DNA of 64,000 nucleotides, from assembly GCF_027594865.1 (NCBI RefSeq), contig NZ_CP089391.1, forward strand, positions 4,060,501 to 4,124,500, written 5' to 3'. Source of the stretch: Bradyrhizobium xenonodulans. Its GTDB lineage: Bacteria; Pseudomonadota; Alphaproteobacteria; Rhizobiales; Xanthobacteraceae. Position 1 is the first letter of the stretch. Every line of letters starts with the position of its first letter. The position numbers were made by a program, and so were the translations under genes. The notes under the pieces were generated by a model. It did not search any database, had not been told where the DNA came from, and saw nothing but the letters and a program-made list of their open reading frames with translations. This document shows positions 28,787 through 36,781 of the stretch, piece after piece.

Positions 28787-29104
28787 ATGGCCCACTCTCC
28801 ATCCATCGTGCCGCAGAGTGCGGGCAACCGCGATGTCTACATTGTGCTTGAGGACTTCGGCGGCCGTTTGGGGCGGGCCTGGTCCGAAACGGCAGAAGAG
28901 GACGGCAATCGTGCGACTCTGCTGCGGCACCTGATCGAAGGCCATTACATTCGTCCAGCTCGCATCGTCGCCTTCAACACGACCGAGGGATGGTCGCGCG
29001 ATGTGACCGCGGATATCGCGGATGAGCTGCGCCGTCGCTTCGTCGAATTCGAGGACGTGGCGCCCTCCATGCTGGAATTCCTTGAGAGAGCGGCAAAGCA
29101 CTAG
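28787..29104 (+). CDS. Hypothetical protein, 105 aa (paralogue of the gene at 30144)
   Basis: A cytosolic protein with VYIVLEDFGGRLGRAWSET, ATLLRHLIEGHY and PARIVAFNTTEGWSRDVTAD followed by a helical end. The same motif order occurs in the protein at 30144-30401, so they are paralogues 1.3 kb apart. The ATG at 28787 is chosen because conserved content begins shortly after it. Function unknown; it seems to be a lineage-specific family. Confidence 0.7.
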   Translation: MAHSPSIVPQSAGNRDVYIVLEDFGGRLGRAWSETAEEDGNRATLLRHLIEGHYIRPARIVAFNTTEGWSRDVTADIADELRRRFVEFEDVAPSMLEFLERAAKH

Positions 29105-29248
29105 CGACAGATGCGTAAAAGCGCAGCTTAAGTGTTTCCTTTGCCTGCCCGCTTCTCCACACCCACGAAGCGCAGTAGCTCACGCGCGTTCCGGGACCCA
29201 AGCGATTGACCATTCGACTCTCGCCAGCGGCGCGCTTCGATAGCGCTC

Positions 29249-29524
29249 ATGAACAAGGCAGAGAACCGAGCAGTCGCGAAGGCCTATCACCAGAAGCGGA
29301 TGCGACAGCGCGTCGAAGCGACGCGCGAAAGCTCGTCGAGATCGCTGGCATCGAAGCCGCCCAAGACGGCCGTAGACGCGCCATTCTTATTCAAGCTGAA
29401 GGCCACTAGCAGCGAGTTCGGCGCCGAGTTCAAATACGCCGTCGCGCAGGGCTGGCTCGAACTGCACGAGAGCGGCACCTACGTGCGGCTGCTTGCACCC
29501 GGCGCGGACCTGATCGGTCAATAG
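29249..29524 (+). CDS. Small hypothetical protein, 91 aa
   Basis: Basic N-terminal half (KAYHQKRMRQRVEATRESS) and an ordered C-terminal half (SSEFGAEFKYAVAQGWLELH, YVRLLAPGADL) that looks like a short winged-helix-type or conserved segment. Its stop overlaps the stop of the convergent 26-aa membrane peptide. No domain recognised. Confidence 0.5.
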   Translation: MNKAENRAVAKAYHQKRMRQRVEATRESSSRSLASKPPKTAVDAPFLFKLKATSSEFGAEFKYAVAQGWLELHESGTYVRLLAPGADLIGQ

Positions 29525-29598
29525 ATCAGCGTCAAAGACAACCATCCCGTCAAGAGCACGCAGAAACCAATTCCCAGATAGGGCAATGCCAGGCGCAT
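29518..29598 (-). CDS. Tiny membrane peptide, 26 aa
   Basis: Reads MRLALPYLGIGFCVLLTGWL and six more residues (SLTLIY), essentially a single transmembrane helix. A near-ideal ribosome binding site GGAGGGA lies six bases before the ATG at 29598. The gene ends inside the stop region of the convergent 91-aa gene. Size and Shine-Dalgarno strength make it a good candidate for a real small membrane protein; its function is unknown. Confidence 0.5.
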   Translation of the reverse strand: MRLALPYLGIGFCVLLTGWLSLTLIY

Positions 29599-30143
29599 CG
29601 GGCTTCCCTCCGAAACGCGTAAATATCGCTAAGCCTCGCATGCGGCAAAGCACATAGCAACGAATCTGGAGTTGTAATCGACTTGGCGGGCTGCCGGACG
29701 TTGGAGCTGAGCCGCCTGTCCCGAACCAATTCCGCGAGAGTCGCAACCTATGTAAGTATTGCCGCCCTAAACATTGCTTCTGGCCATTGACGCTCAAATG
29801 ATTGCCCCCGCAACCTGCCGTGACGCATCAGAACGCTACAAAGCGCTTTCCAAAGCACCGGGCATTTCCGCCGTCCGAGTGTCCGTTTTGAAGAATATCG
29901 CGAGGAGCTTTGCCGGCTTGTCCACGCAGTTGGATAGACTGGCAGCACTCACGAGAGACGAAGCGCTGACGGATAATCGGCTGCAGTCTGTCCATCTAGG
30001 AGATTTCAGGAACGAAGTTCTGCCGACCAGATTATGAGTCTCGCTGGCTCCCGCGGAGCCGGCCGAGCGGCCCCGGCCTACCTCAAAAGCCCCCCTGCCA
30101 GCCGGGGCCGTCTCTGCGCCTTCGGTAGTATCGGAGTACGCGC

Positions 30144-30401
30144 ATGCGTTCCTCGCCGTCGATTGGGCCGACCGATCGTCTCGATCGCGAGATCTATCTG
30201 GTGCTGGAAGACTTCGGAGCGCAGGCCGGCTGCGCGTGGCGAGAGACCGACGAGCAGGACACCGATCGCGAGACGGTGCTTCGGGACATCATCTCCGGCC
30301 AATACGCCTACCCACTTAGGATCGTCGCGTTCAACGCGGCCGAGGGCTGGTCCCGCGACGCCACTGAGGACATCGCGAATGCTCCGGCGGACCTAGTCTA
30401 G
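30144..30401 (+). CDS. Hypothetical protein, 85 aa, shorter paralogue of the gene at 28787
   Basis: Shares IYLVLEDFGAQAGCAWRETD, ETVLRDIISGQY, LRIVAFNAAEGWSRD and EDIAN with the 105-aa protein upstream. After EDIAN the frame ends in APADLV, whereas the paralogue has DELRRRF. A two-base gain near 30379 would give ELRRT and a stop at the same place, so the 3' end has probably lost two bases and the protein lacks the last 20 residues of its relative. Confidence 0.6.
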   Translation: MRSSPSIGPTDRLDREIYLVLEDFGAQAGCAWRETDEQDTDRETVLRDIISGQYAYPLRIVAFNAAEGWSRDATEDIANAPADLV

Positions 30402-30659
30402 CTGGCCGCGATGGGCTTGGCCTTTTACCCGCGCGGCAAGCTTTCGTCCAAGCCAATTCCTCGCGTCCGTACGGCTTGCAACTCGCGCTGCCGCTGCGTG
30501 AAATCGCCTGAGCCTGCCCATGGATGAGCGAGACTGGGGCCGGTTTGTTCCCCAATGACCCGCCATGAAACCATTTTCCTGCGTCGTGAAGTCAGCCTGA
30601 AACAAACGAGGCCCAGCCTTATCTCTGCCAGCGCACGCCCCATAAAGGGAACTACCTCT

Positions 30660-30875
30660 ATGATCAGCCCAACGTGGACTCGCAAAGCGCGCAAGCTTGT
30701 TATCGCAAATTTGCTGATCGGCGCGGCCGCCCTGTTAGGATTGACCGCTTACGAGCCAGTCTCGACTGCCGCCCTCGGCAGTGAATGGCACTGCAGCAGA
30801 ACGGCATTTGTCGTAACGACGTGTCATCACGTCGCAGACCAAGTTGTAACACAAAAAACGGCAGCTCTCGATTAA
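30660..30875 (+). CDS. Small exported protein, 71 aa
   Basis: A basic start (SPTWTRKARKLVIANLLIG) is followed by a hydrophobic segment (about 17-30) and a short mature part with LGSEWHCSRTAFVVTTCHH containing two Cys. This looks like a small secreted or anchored protein family I associate with Bradyrhizobium. ATG 30660 begins the export signal. Function unknown. Confidence 0.6.
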   Translation: MISPTWTRKARKLVIANLLIGAAALLGLTAYEPVSTAALGSEWHCSRTAFVVTTCHHVADQVVTQKTAALD

Positions 30876-30969
30876 CCGGGCCATCTGCCCAAGCGCTGAT
30901 TGTCTATGCCCAAATTCGGCGACGCGACTGAATAGAGCCAACGCGGGACGTAGCCCCGCGCTGTTGTTG

Positions 30970-31161
30970 TCATCGCTTCAACCTTCGACGATGCGTCATG
31001 AGCCGCTGCCGGTCGCGCTTCCTATGCGGTCTGCTCGCTGTTCCAGCGCTCATCCTCACGCAGCCTCGCAGGCTGGTTTCCAGATCTCGGAAGGCCTGTG
31101 CGTGATGTCGTTCGATGTTGACCTCGGAGCGGTCGGGCACCAGGTCGATGATGTTGCTCAT
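30970..31161 (-). CDS. Small hypothetical protein, possibly decayed
   Basis: From ATG 31161 it reads MSNIIDLVPDRSEVNIERHH and AFRDLETSLRGC, which looks like the start of a conserved small protein. The remaining 25 residues are Arg-rich and less protein-like, so a frameshift after about residue 40 is likely. It lies just downstream of the tRNA-Ser gene on the same strand. Confidence 0.35.
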   Translation of the reverse strand: MSNIIDLVPDRSEVNIERHHAQAFRDLETSLRGCVRMSAGTASRPHRKRDRQRLMTHRRRLKR

Positions 31162-31280
31162 GCCGAGCGCTCCCGGCACTGGCAATCGCGGGCGATCAGC
31201 CGGGAATGCGGTGCGATTCAGAGCAGACCTTTGATTTTTCCGTGATTCCGAACAGTTGCAAACAGGGGAGAACAGCATAC

Positions 31281-31370
31281 TGGCGGAAGGGGTGGGATTC
31301 GAACCCACGGTACCCTTGCGGGCACGCCGGTTTTCAAGACCGGTGCCTTAAACCACTCGGCCACCCTTCC
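31281..31370 (-). tRNA. tRNA-Ser (anticodon TGA)
   Basis: The minus strand gives GGAAGGGTGGCCGAGTGGTT at the 5' end, an ACCGGT/ACCGGC anticodon stem around the loop CTTGAAA (anticodon TGA), a long variable arm (GTGCCCGCAAGGGTAC region), the T arm GGTTCGAATCC and an acceptor stem closing with CCCTTCC, discriminator G and an encoded CCA. Length is 90 nt with CCA. The long variable arm confirms a serine tRNA, reading UCA/UCG-type codons. Confidence 0.96.
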
Positions 31371-31499
31371 TTGCGAGCAGGATCAGGCACTTAGCCTAGC
31401 CCGCATCCGAACGCAACGCGAACTTGGGGACAATCTGGGGCCAAGAGCTATTTCCCCGCTCGATGCGCGCTTTTCCATGCTGCTGGTTTGGGCTGCCCG

Positions 31500-31682
31500 T
31501 CACAAATGCGCTTGAGTTGCCGCAATGGGGACAAGGCCGACCGTAGGATCGATGAATTGGCTCACCAAATAGACTTGGGTGCAGACGGGGCAGATAAACG
31601 CCGCATTGTTACCATGCCAATCGGCGTCGCGCGCTGAGGCGCCGTCCGCGTGCTGCTTGGAGTCAAGATGTCGGACCTTCAT
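31500..31682 (-). CDS. Small zinc-ribbon-like protein, 60 aa
   Basis: Reads VRHLDSKQHADGASARDADW, then AAFICPVCTQVYLVSQFID. One CPVC knuckle is visible, but a second Cys pair expected for a zinc ribbon is absent, and the C-terminus (LVPIAATQAHL) may be altered. AAAGGAAG lies upstream of ATG 31682. The N-terminal part looks conserved-type; function unknown. Confidence 0.5.
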   Translation of the reverse strand: MKVRHLDSKQHADGASARDADWHGNNAAFICPVCTQVYLVSQFIDPTVGLVPIAATQAHL

Positions 31683-31775
31683 CTAGACTTCCTTTGTCAG
31701 GGCTTGAGGAAGCCCGCCGCAAGCACCGTGAGCGTCGACAGCGATCTTCGTCGCGTCGCACCAAGACCGTCTTAT

Positions 31776-32039
31776 TCATTTCGGCAGGCATTCCACATTG
31801 TATGCGATGATAACCTGGGCCGGATCAGCTTTGCCCAAGCTCCTCAGATCCTCCAAGCCGCTTCTGAGCCTGGCGCCCGCTTCGCTCAAGCTTCCTTCAA
31901 GCGTCGCCTTGGCCTTCCTGCATCGTTCCTCACTGGAAAATTCCTGGAATACGACCGTCGGAAGAAGCCGCCAATCCGCCTTGTCGTTCGTCGCGGCCGG
32001 ACTGATGGAGTAGGAAAAAACGTACATCAGCACCCACAT
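31776..32039 (-). CDS. Small hypothetical exported-type protein, 87 aa
   Basis: From ATG 32039: MWVLMYVFSYSISPAATNDK, then WRLLPTVVFQEFSSEERCRKA and PAQVIIAYNVECLPK. A short hydrophobic start suggests export or membrane association, followed by a compact domain with two Cys (in ERCRKA and VECLPK) that could pair. No recognised family. Confidence 0.55.
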   Translation of the reverse strand: MWVLMYVFSYSISPAATNDKADWRLLPTVVFQEFSSEERCRKAKATLEGSLSEAGARLRSGLEDLRSLGKADPAQVIIAYNVECLPK

Positions 32040-32135
32040 CGACTTTACTCCAGCGTTGGCCGGTTCGATCACTGAGCCTGACTTGGATGGTCGCGCCTGG
32101 GCACACCTGAGCAAACCACTCCCGTCATCTCCGCT

Positions 32136-32306
32136 TTACTTGGACGACTTAAGATCAAGCCGTGATCGCTGCGCCCTCATGCGCTTGATCTCTCGACGCA
32201 GCTCTTCACTCTTTTCGTCGCGCTGCTCTTTGCTCGATTTGATCTGATCATCTTGACGCAACTTTTCGAGAGCTTTCTCGACCGACAGCTTGTTCGTTCC
32301 GGCCAT
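32136..32306 (-). CDS. Small charged coiled-coil protein, 56 aa
   Basis: Starts MAGTNKLSVEKALEKLRQDD and continues as a highly charged helix (KEQRDEKSEELRREIKRMRA). Two helices or one long coiled coil are likely. GAGGTCAGCT precedes the ATG at 32306. Downstream of the Gly-rich secreted protein gene on the same strand, spaced by 28 bases, so possibly co-transcribed. Confidence 0.55.
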   Translation of the reverse strand: MAGTNKLSVEKALEKLRQDDQIKSSKEQRDEKSEELRREIKRMRAQRSRLDLKSSK

Positions 32307-32334
32307 AGCTGACCTCGCTCGTTCTTTGCGTTCA

Positions 32335-32841
32335 TCAATAAGGATAGTAGGGATTACCCTGCGGGCAGATCCAGTTGCCCTGAGTGTCGTAGTAGCAACC
32401 TTGGTTGTAGTAGCCGCTTCCGTAATAGGCGCCTGCCGCAACGGCTCCAGCTGCTGCGCCATAGGCGAGACCGCGCCCTGGATAATAGGGATAGCGCCCG
32501 CCATAACCGGGATAACCGGGCCGGCCTGCGATCGGATAGCCCGGACGTCCTGGCCGCCCGGCAACCGGATGGGTCGGACGCCCCGGTCGACCTGCAATGG
32601 GTCGACCCCCGGGTCGACCGGCGATGGGATGGCTCGGACGCGGTCGCCCGGCATAGCGGTGTCCGCCCCCGCCATGGAAGCGCCCGGCGTGGCCGCCCCC
32701 GGCGAAATGTGCGCGCCCGCCGCCGCCATGGAACCCACCGCCACGACCGCCGCCGCCCCTGCGAGCATAGGCGTCATCGGGCACGAGCGTAGCGCCGACA
32801 AGAATGAGAATGGCAAACGCTGCCGGCAGATATTTGAGCAT
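32335..32841 (-). CDS. Gly/Arg/Pro-rich secreted protein
   Basis: A 168-aa protein with a signal peptide (LKYLPAAFAILILVGATLV), a Gly/His-rich part, several degenerate AGRPGRP/IAGRPG units (residues about 75-120), a Tyr/Pro-Gly stretch, a short hydrophobic AYGAAAGAVAAGAYYG segment and an end with CYYDTQGNWICPQG (two Cys). Such proteins are common in Bradyrhizobium envelopes; function unknown. A strong AAGGAGGACG site precedes ATG 32841. Confidence 0.8.
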   Translation of the reverse strand: MLKYLPAAFAILILVGATLVPDDAYARRGGGGRGGGFHGGGGRAHFAGGGHAGRFHGGGGHRYAGRPRPSHPIAGRPGGRPIAGRPGRPTHPVAGRPGRPGYPIAGRPGYPGYGGRYPYYPGRGLAYGAAAGAVAAGAYYGSGYYNQGCYYDTQGNWICPQGNPYYPY

Positions 32842-32896
32842 GATCCGTCCTCCTTCTAAGAACGTAAATCCCCCGTCCTCTGACATCGACAGCGCG

Positions 32897-33247
32897 TCAG
32901 GCCTTCGGACTGAACATGCCTCCCGCCGCCTTCATCGCAGACTCGCTCATGGCCCGGCCCTGGTCGGTCAGCGAGCGCATCTGCTCCTGGAAGAAATCGG
33001 CTTGAAGCTTGAGCGCATCCTGCATGTCCTTCGCGCCGACCAGTTTGTCGCCCAGATCGAAAGTTGCGGTGACATTGCGCTGCATGAAGGCACAGAACTC
33101 CTTTGCCTGGTTCGCGATGGGCACCGGCGACGAGCCGAGAGCACGTTCCAGCAGTTCGAAATAGTCCGAATTGGCCTTGCGCAAGCGATCGAGCGCCTCG
33201 CTCAGTGACGCACGCATGCCTTCGGCGGACACATTGATTTCGGCCAT
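32897..33247 (-). CDS. Phasin family protein
   Basis: A 116-aa helical protein typical of polyhydroxyalkanoate granule-coating phasins: LDRLRKANSDYFELLERALG, FCAFMQRNVTATFDLGDKL, LQADFFQEQMRSLTDQGRAM and SESAMKAAGGMFSPKA. Phasins bind the surface of PHB granules. It ends a likely operon with two alpha/beta hydrolase genes whose promoter has a FixK-like box at 36711, linking storage polymer to low-oxygen control (inference). Confidence 0.88.
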   Translation of the reverse strand: MAEINVSAEGMRASLSEALDRLRKANSDYFELLERALGSSPVPIANQAKEFCAFMQRNVTATFDLGDKLVGAKDMQDALKLQADFFQEQMRSLTDQGRAMSESAMKAAGGMFSPKA

Positions 33248-33274
33248 GATGTCTCTCCTTTCGGACGGTTTCGC

Positions 33275-34138
33275 TTATGCTGGAAGTCCTCCAAACCAGG
33301 CGCCGAAATAGCCGGCATAGAGTGCCGGCCGTTCGAGATTCATCGAGTGCCCGATGCCGGGCACAATCACGAGCCGGCAATCCGGCATCGCCTCAGCCAT
33401 GACACGTAGGTCGGCCGGAAGAATCCAGCCGTCCCATTCGCCCCACAGCACCAGATGCGGATGCCGCAGCTCCGGCATCCGGCGCTCCAACTCGTGGCTT
33501 TCCTTCTCCCGCGTGAGGTTGACCGGGGTCCCGATCCAAATGCCTGCGGAGACGCCAAACGTCTGGTCGATAATGCGATCGAACAGAGCCTCGATATCAG
33601 GCAGTCCTTCGCGAAACCGCGGAACAGCGTTCGGCGCCATGCTCTCGGGCACGAACAGCGAGGACGCCGCCGTTGCCATGATCGTTCGTGTCAACTCCTT
33701 GTTCGCCATCATCGCGCGGAACAGCCCGATCTGATCGGCATTGAAGGCCATGCCGAGCGGCGTCACCGGATCGAGCGCGAACACACGGCCGAAGCGTTGC
33801 GGCTGCATCAAGAGCATGCGCGCGGCGATGATGCCGCCCGTCGAATGCGTCGCGAGATGGCAATAGCCGATTTCGAGCTCATCGAGGGCGGCCAGCATGT
33901 CCTCGGCATGCTGCCGCATGGAATAGTTGGTGTAGTCCGCGGTCGGCTTCGGCCGATCGCTGTCGCCACAACCGCGCCAGTCGATGGCGACGACGCGCAG
34001 GCCCGTCGGAAACAGGGGCGCGGCAAGCTCGATCCAATCCTTGCTCGCGAGATTACCGTGGATGAAGACGACAGTGACGTCGCCCCGCCCCCACTCTCGC
34101 CAGCCGAGCTGGACCTCACCTGCCCGCACCCTTGCCAT
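33275..34138 (-). CDS. Alpha/beta fold hydrolase
   Basis: A 287-aa hydrolase with VVFIHGNLASKDWIEL (oxyanion loop), IDWRGCGDSDRP, the nucleophile Ser in ATHSTGGIIA, an acid in LWGEWDGWILP and a catalytic His in VPGIGHSMNLE. The length and layout fit esterase or C-C hydrolase families; the substrate is unknown. It lies 8 bases after the double-hydrolase gene and 27 bases before phasin, forming one operon. Confidence 0.87.
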   Translation of the reverse strand: MARVRAGEVQLGWREWGRGDVTVVFIHGNLASKDWIELAAPLFPTGLRVVAIDWRGCGDSDRPKPTADYTNYSMRQHAEDMLAALDELEIGYCHLATHSTGGIIAARMLLMQPQRFGRVFALDPVTPLGMAFNADQIGLFRAMMANKELTRTIMATAASSLFVPESMAPNAVPRFREGLPDIEALFDRIIDQTFGVSAGIWIGTPVNLTREKESHELERRMPELRHPHLVLWGEWDGWILPADLRVMAEAMPDCRLVIVPGIGHSMNLERPALYAGYFGAWFGGLPA

Positions 34139-34146
34139 GTGCAGCC

Positions 34147-36654
34147 CTATTTGTTCAGGCCGGCTGTGGGCGCAGCCCCCGGCGGGGTCGGTGCCACCGG
34201 CAAGGCCGAGACCACGGCCCCCTTGATCATGCGGTCAATACCGGCCGGCGACGAGGTATCGACGCTGCCCTTGGTCACGAAGTCCACGACGTCGACCGAA
34301 AACTCGACCGGATTGTCGGTGTGGATGAAATGCCCGGTCTCCGGATAGATCTTCAGGATCGGCCGGTTGCCAACATTGGTCATCCGCGTCATGAACGGCG
34401 AGATCACGTCGCGCCCGAGATCGGTCAGCCCGTTGAAGGCCGGCGTCGGAATGAAGGGCTCCTTGTCGCCGAAGGCAAGGAAGATCGGTGCCTTGATCTG
34501 GGTGAGCCGCTCATAGAGATTCTTCGGATCGTCCTGCTGGAGCTCAGCCCCGATGGTGTAGATGTCGAAGATGAAGACGTTGCACCATTGATCGAGCTCT
34601 TTCGGATTGCCCTTGATGAGGCCGACGCGCTGCTCGGTATGGAAGCGGGCATATTCGCTATCGCTGAAGAAGTACCCGCTCTTCGCCGCCGACAAGGCGC
34701 CGGTGTTCGGGTCTCGCTTCTTGAAATAGAAGAAATCGCGGACGCTCTGCTCGTCGCGGGCCTTTTCAGCGGCGAGAATGCCAGTCTGATCCCAGATCGA
34801 CTTCCACTTGTCGAAATCGCGGCCGAGATCCGGGTCGAACAATTTTGCCTTCTTGTCCTTGGCTATCGTAATGTCGCGCGGATATTCCTCGAGGCCTGAG
34901 GGGGCTTCGAGAACCAGCGCCTGCACGGCGTCTGGCCAGGTCAAGGCATAGCCCATCGCGAACTGACCGCCGAGCGAGTGGCCGAGATAGACCGCCTTCT
35001 TCACTCCGAGCTGGTTGACGACGAGGTCATAAATCACCTCGCGCATGTCTTGCATGGTGCGCGCCGGACTCTTGTCGAGATTGCCGGGCCCGGACATCCC
35101 ATAGTGCGGCAGGTCAGGCACGATCACGCGTACCCCGCTCCGCAGCGCATGTTGCATGACATTGCCGTAGTGGCCGCCGAAGGCGCCCTTGCCGTGGATG
35201 ACGACCAGCACCTTGGGATCCCTATCGGTGCCGTTGTATTCATCCATGTAGCCGATCTGCCAGGATTTGCCGCTCTTGTCCTTGGCGTTGGAGAATTTGA
35301 CCGGATAGGGATATGTCACAAAATCTTTCCAGAAGGATTTTTCCGGATCGATCTTCTCGGCAACACCGGGCACGCGATAGTTTTTGTCGGCAAATTTCTG
35401 CGCGCGATCGAGGCTTGCAACATCGTCCATGAAAGCGACGAATTTCGGATCGTTCTTGCGCTGGTTGATGATCGGGAACACGCCGTAATGCGCGACCGGG
35501 CTTTCCTGCGCGATCAGGTCCGCACCCGGCACGCGATCGACCGCCTGCTGCGCCAGCTTGAAGTTGAGCCAGAGATCGTTGGTGATGTGCATCACCAGCG
35601 TGCGGGCCTGGATCCGGCCGAGGTAGGGATTGACGTTGTGGGTCTCGCCAACTCGGTTGCGCCAGACGAGATCGACCGCGTCATAGAGCTTGGCGCGATT
35701 GATGACGTTCAAACCGGCCTTCTCGTTCGGCGGATCCCAGTAGAAAATTTCGGGCTGCACGGCACCCCAGTTCTGGGTTGTGCGGAATGCGAAGTCATAG
35801 CCGGTCATGCCAAGGATCGACCAGCCGAACGCGACACCCGGCACCGGATGCTTTTCCTTCGGGAGCTTGTAATAGTCGCCCTTGGTCTCTTGCCAGACCG
35901 GATCGCCCTGGATCGCGGCCGTCATCATCTGGAACGTCCAGTTGCCGACGGGATCCTCTCCATCCGACTGCGTCGTGCCGCCGATCGGCATCAAGGCGCT
36001 GACATATTCGGGATGCATGACACCCCAGACATAAGTCTGCGTGCCGCCCATGGATACGCCTGTGACCAGCGCGACGCGCGCAACCTTCAGCTCATCGCGC
36101 AGCAGTCGATAGTTTGCCTGCACCATGTCGTAGTAACTGTATTGCGGAAACTTGATACCGAGGCCGTCTGACGGCTTGCTGGCCCCCCAGGTGCCGAGCG
36201 GATCGACCATGATGACATAATAGCGGTCTGTATCGATCGGCCTGCCCGGGCCGATGATCGGGACGCCACCCGACAGGGCAGCGCCCTTGACCCACTGCTC
36301 GTACATGTCGGTGGAGTCGCCGGAATAATAGGAGTTGATCACGATGGCATTGGTGATCTCGCCGGCCGCGTTGCGCCGGGCGTTGCCGATGGCGATATAG
36401 GCGGTGCGCAGCTTACCCGCGCCGAGCGACTCGAGCGTGATACCACCCTCGCCGCCATCCTCCCATTTGGACGGATTGTAAAGGTCGTACTTGCCGCCAA
36501 GGCGGAAGTTGGCGATCTCGTAGGTCTTCTTCAGCCCGTCATGCTGCACCTGCGATGAGCGGCGAGTGAAGGGTTGTGCAACTGCCAGAGCGGTGCCGAC
36601 CAGCAGTACAATCAGGCTGACGGAGCAACGTTTCACGAAACCAGTCGCGGACAT
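34147..36654 (-). CDS. Double alpha/beta hydrolase fusion, exported
   Basis: An 835-aa protein with a signal peptide (residues 1-27) and two hydrolase domains. The first (about 40-410) has the homoserine-acetyltransferase-like layout AIVINSYYSGDS, YYVIMVDPLGTW and the nucleophile GVSMGGTQTY near residue 200. The second (about 470-800) has LVVIHGKGAFGGHYG, IVPDLPHYGMSG, the nucleophile GHSLGGQFAM near residue 560, an acid in AFGDKEPFIP and His in YPETGHFIHTD. Two complete catalytic elbows in one chain are unusual. It opens an operon with a second hydrolase and phasin behind a FixK-like box. Confidence 0.85.
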   Translation of the reverse strand: MSATGFVKRCSVSLIVLLVGTALAVAQPFTRRSSQVQHDGLKKTYEIANFRLGGKYDLYNPSKWEDGGEGGITLESLGAGKLRTAYIAIGNARRNAAGEITNAIVINSYYSGDSTDMYEQWVKGAALSGGVPIIGPGRPIDTDRYYVIMVDPLGTWGASKPSDGLGIKFPQYSYYDMVQANYRLLRDELKVARVALVTGVSMGGTQTYVWGVMHPEYVSALMPIGGTTQSDGEDPVGNWTFQMMTAAIQGDPVWQETKGDYYKLPKEKHPVPGVAFGWSILGMTGYDFAFRTTQNWGAVQPEIFYWDPPNEKAGLNVINRAKLYDAVDLVWRNRVGETHNVNPYLGRIQARTLVMHITNDLWLNFKLAQQAVDRVPGADLIAQESPVAHYGVFPIINQRKNDPKFVAFMDDVASLDRAQKFADKNYRVPGVAEKIDPEKSFWKDFVTYPYPVKFSNAKDKSGKSWQIGYMDEYNGTDRDPKVLVVIHGKGAFGGHYGNVMQHALRSGVRVIVPDLPHYGMSGPGNLDKSPARTMQDMREVIYDLVVNQLGVKKAVYLGHSLGGQFAMGYALTWPDAVQALVLEAPSGLEEYPRDITIAKDKKAKLFDPDLGRDFDKWKSIWDQTGILAAEKARDEQSVRDFFYFKKRDPNTGALSAAKSGYFFSDSEYARFHTEQRVGLIKGNPKELDQWCNVFIFDIYTIGAELQQDDPKNLYERLTQIKAPIFLAFGDKEPFIPTPAFNGLTDLGRDVISPFMTRMTNVGNRPILKIYPETGHFIHTDNPVEFSVDVVDFVTKGSVDTSSPAGIDRMIKGAVVSALPVAPTPPGAAPTAGLNK

Positions 36655-36710
36655 GACGGATTCCTCCCTGGGCAGTTTTTGAAACGCTAGGAAGGTCGCA
36701 ACGGGGAGCT

Positions 36711-36724
36711 TTGATCTAGCTCAA
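36711..36724. promoter_or_regulatory. FixK/FNR-like box (TTGATCTAGCTCAA)
   Basis: A TTGA-N6-TCAA palindrome lies midway between two divergent starts: 56 bases separate it from the ATG at 36654 (minus) and 57 from the ATG at 36782 (plus). A site centred 41.5 bases upstream of each transcription start would give leaders of about 22 bases on both sides, which fits class II FixK/FNR activation in either direction. Confidence 0.7.
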
Positions 36725-36781
36725 CGGAATCCGCTCGCGACAGTTGAGCATCGTGGCCAACCATGTCGGTAGTCTTATGCG

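Noticed and set aside
29387..29797. 136-codon minus-strand frame
   Set aside because: Overlaps the better supported 91-aa and 26-aa genes and has no conserved content.
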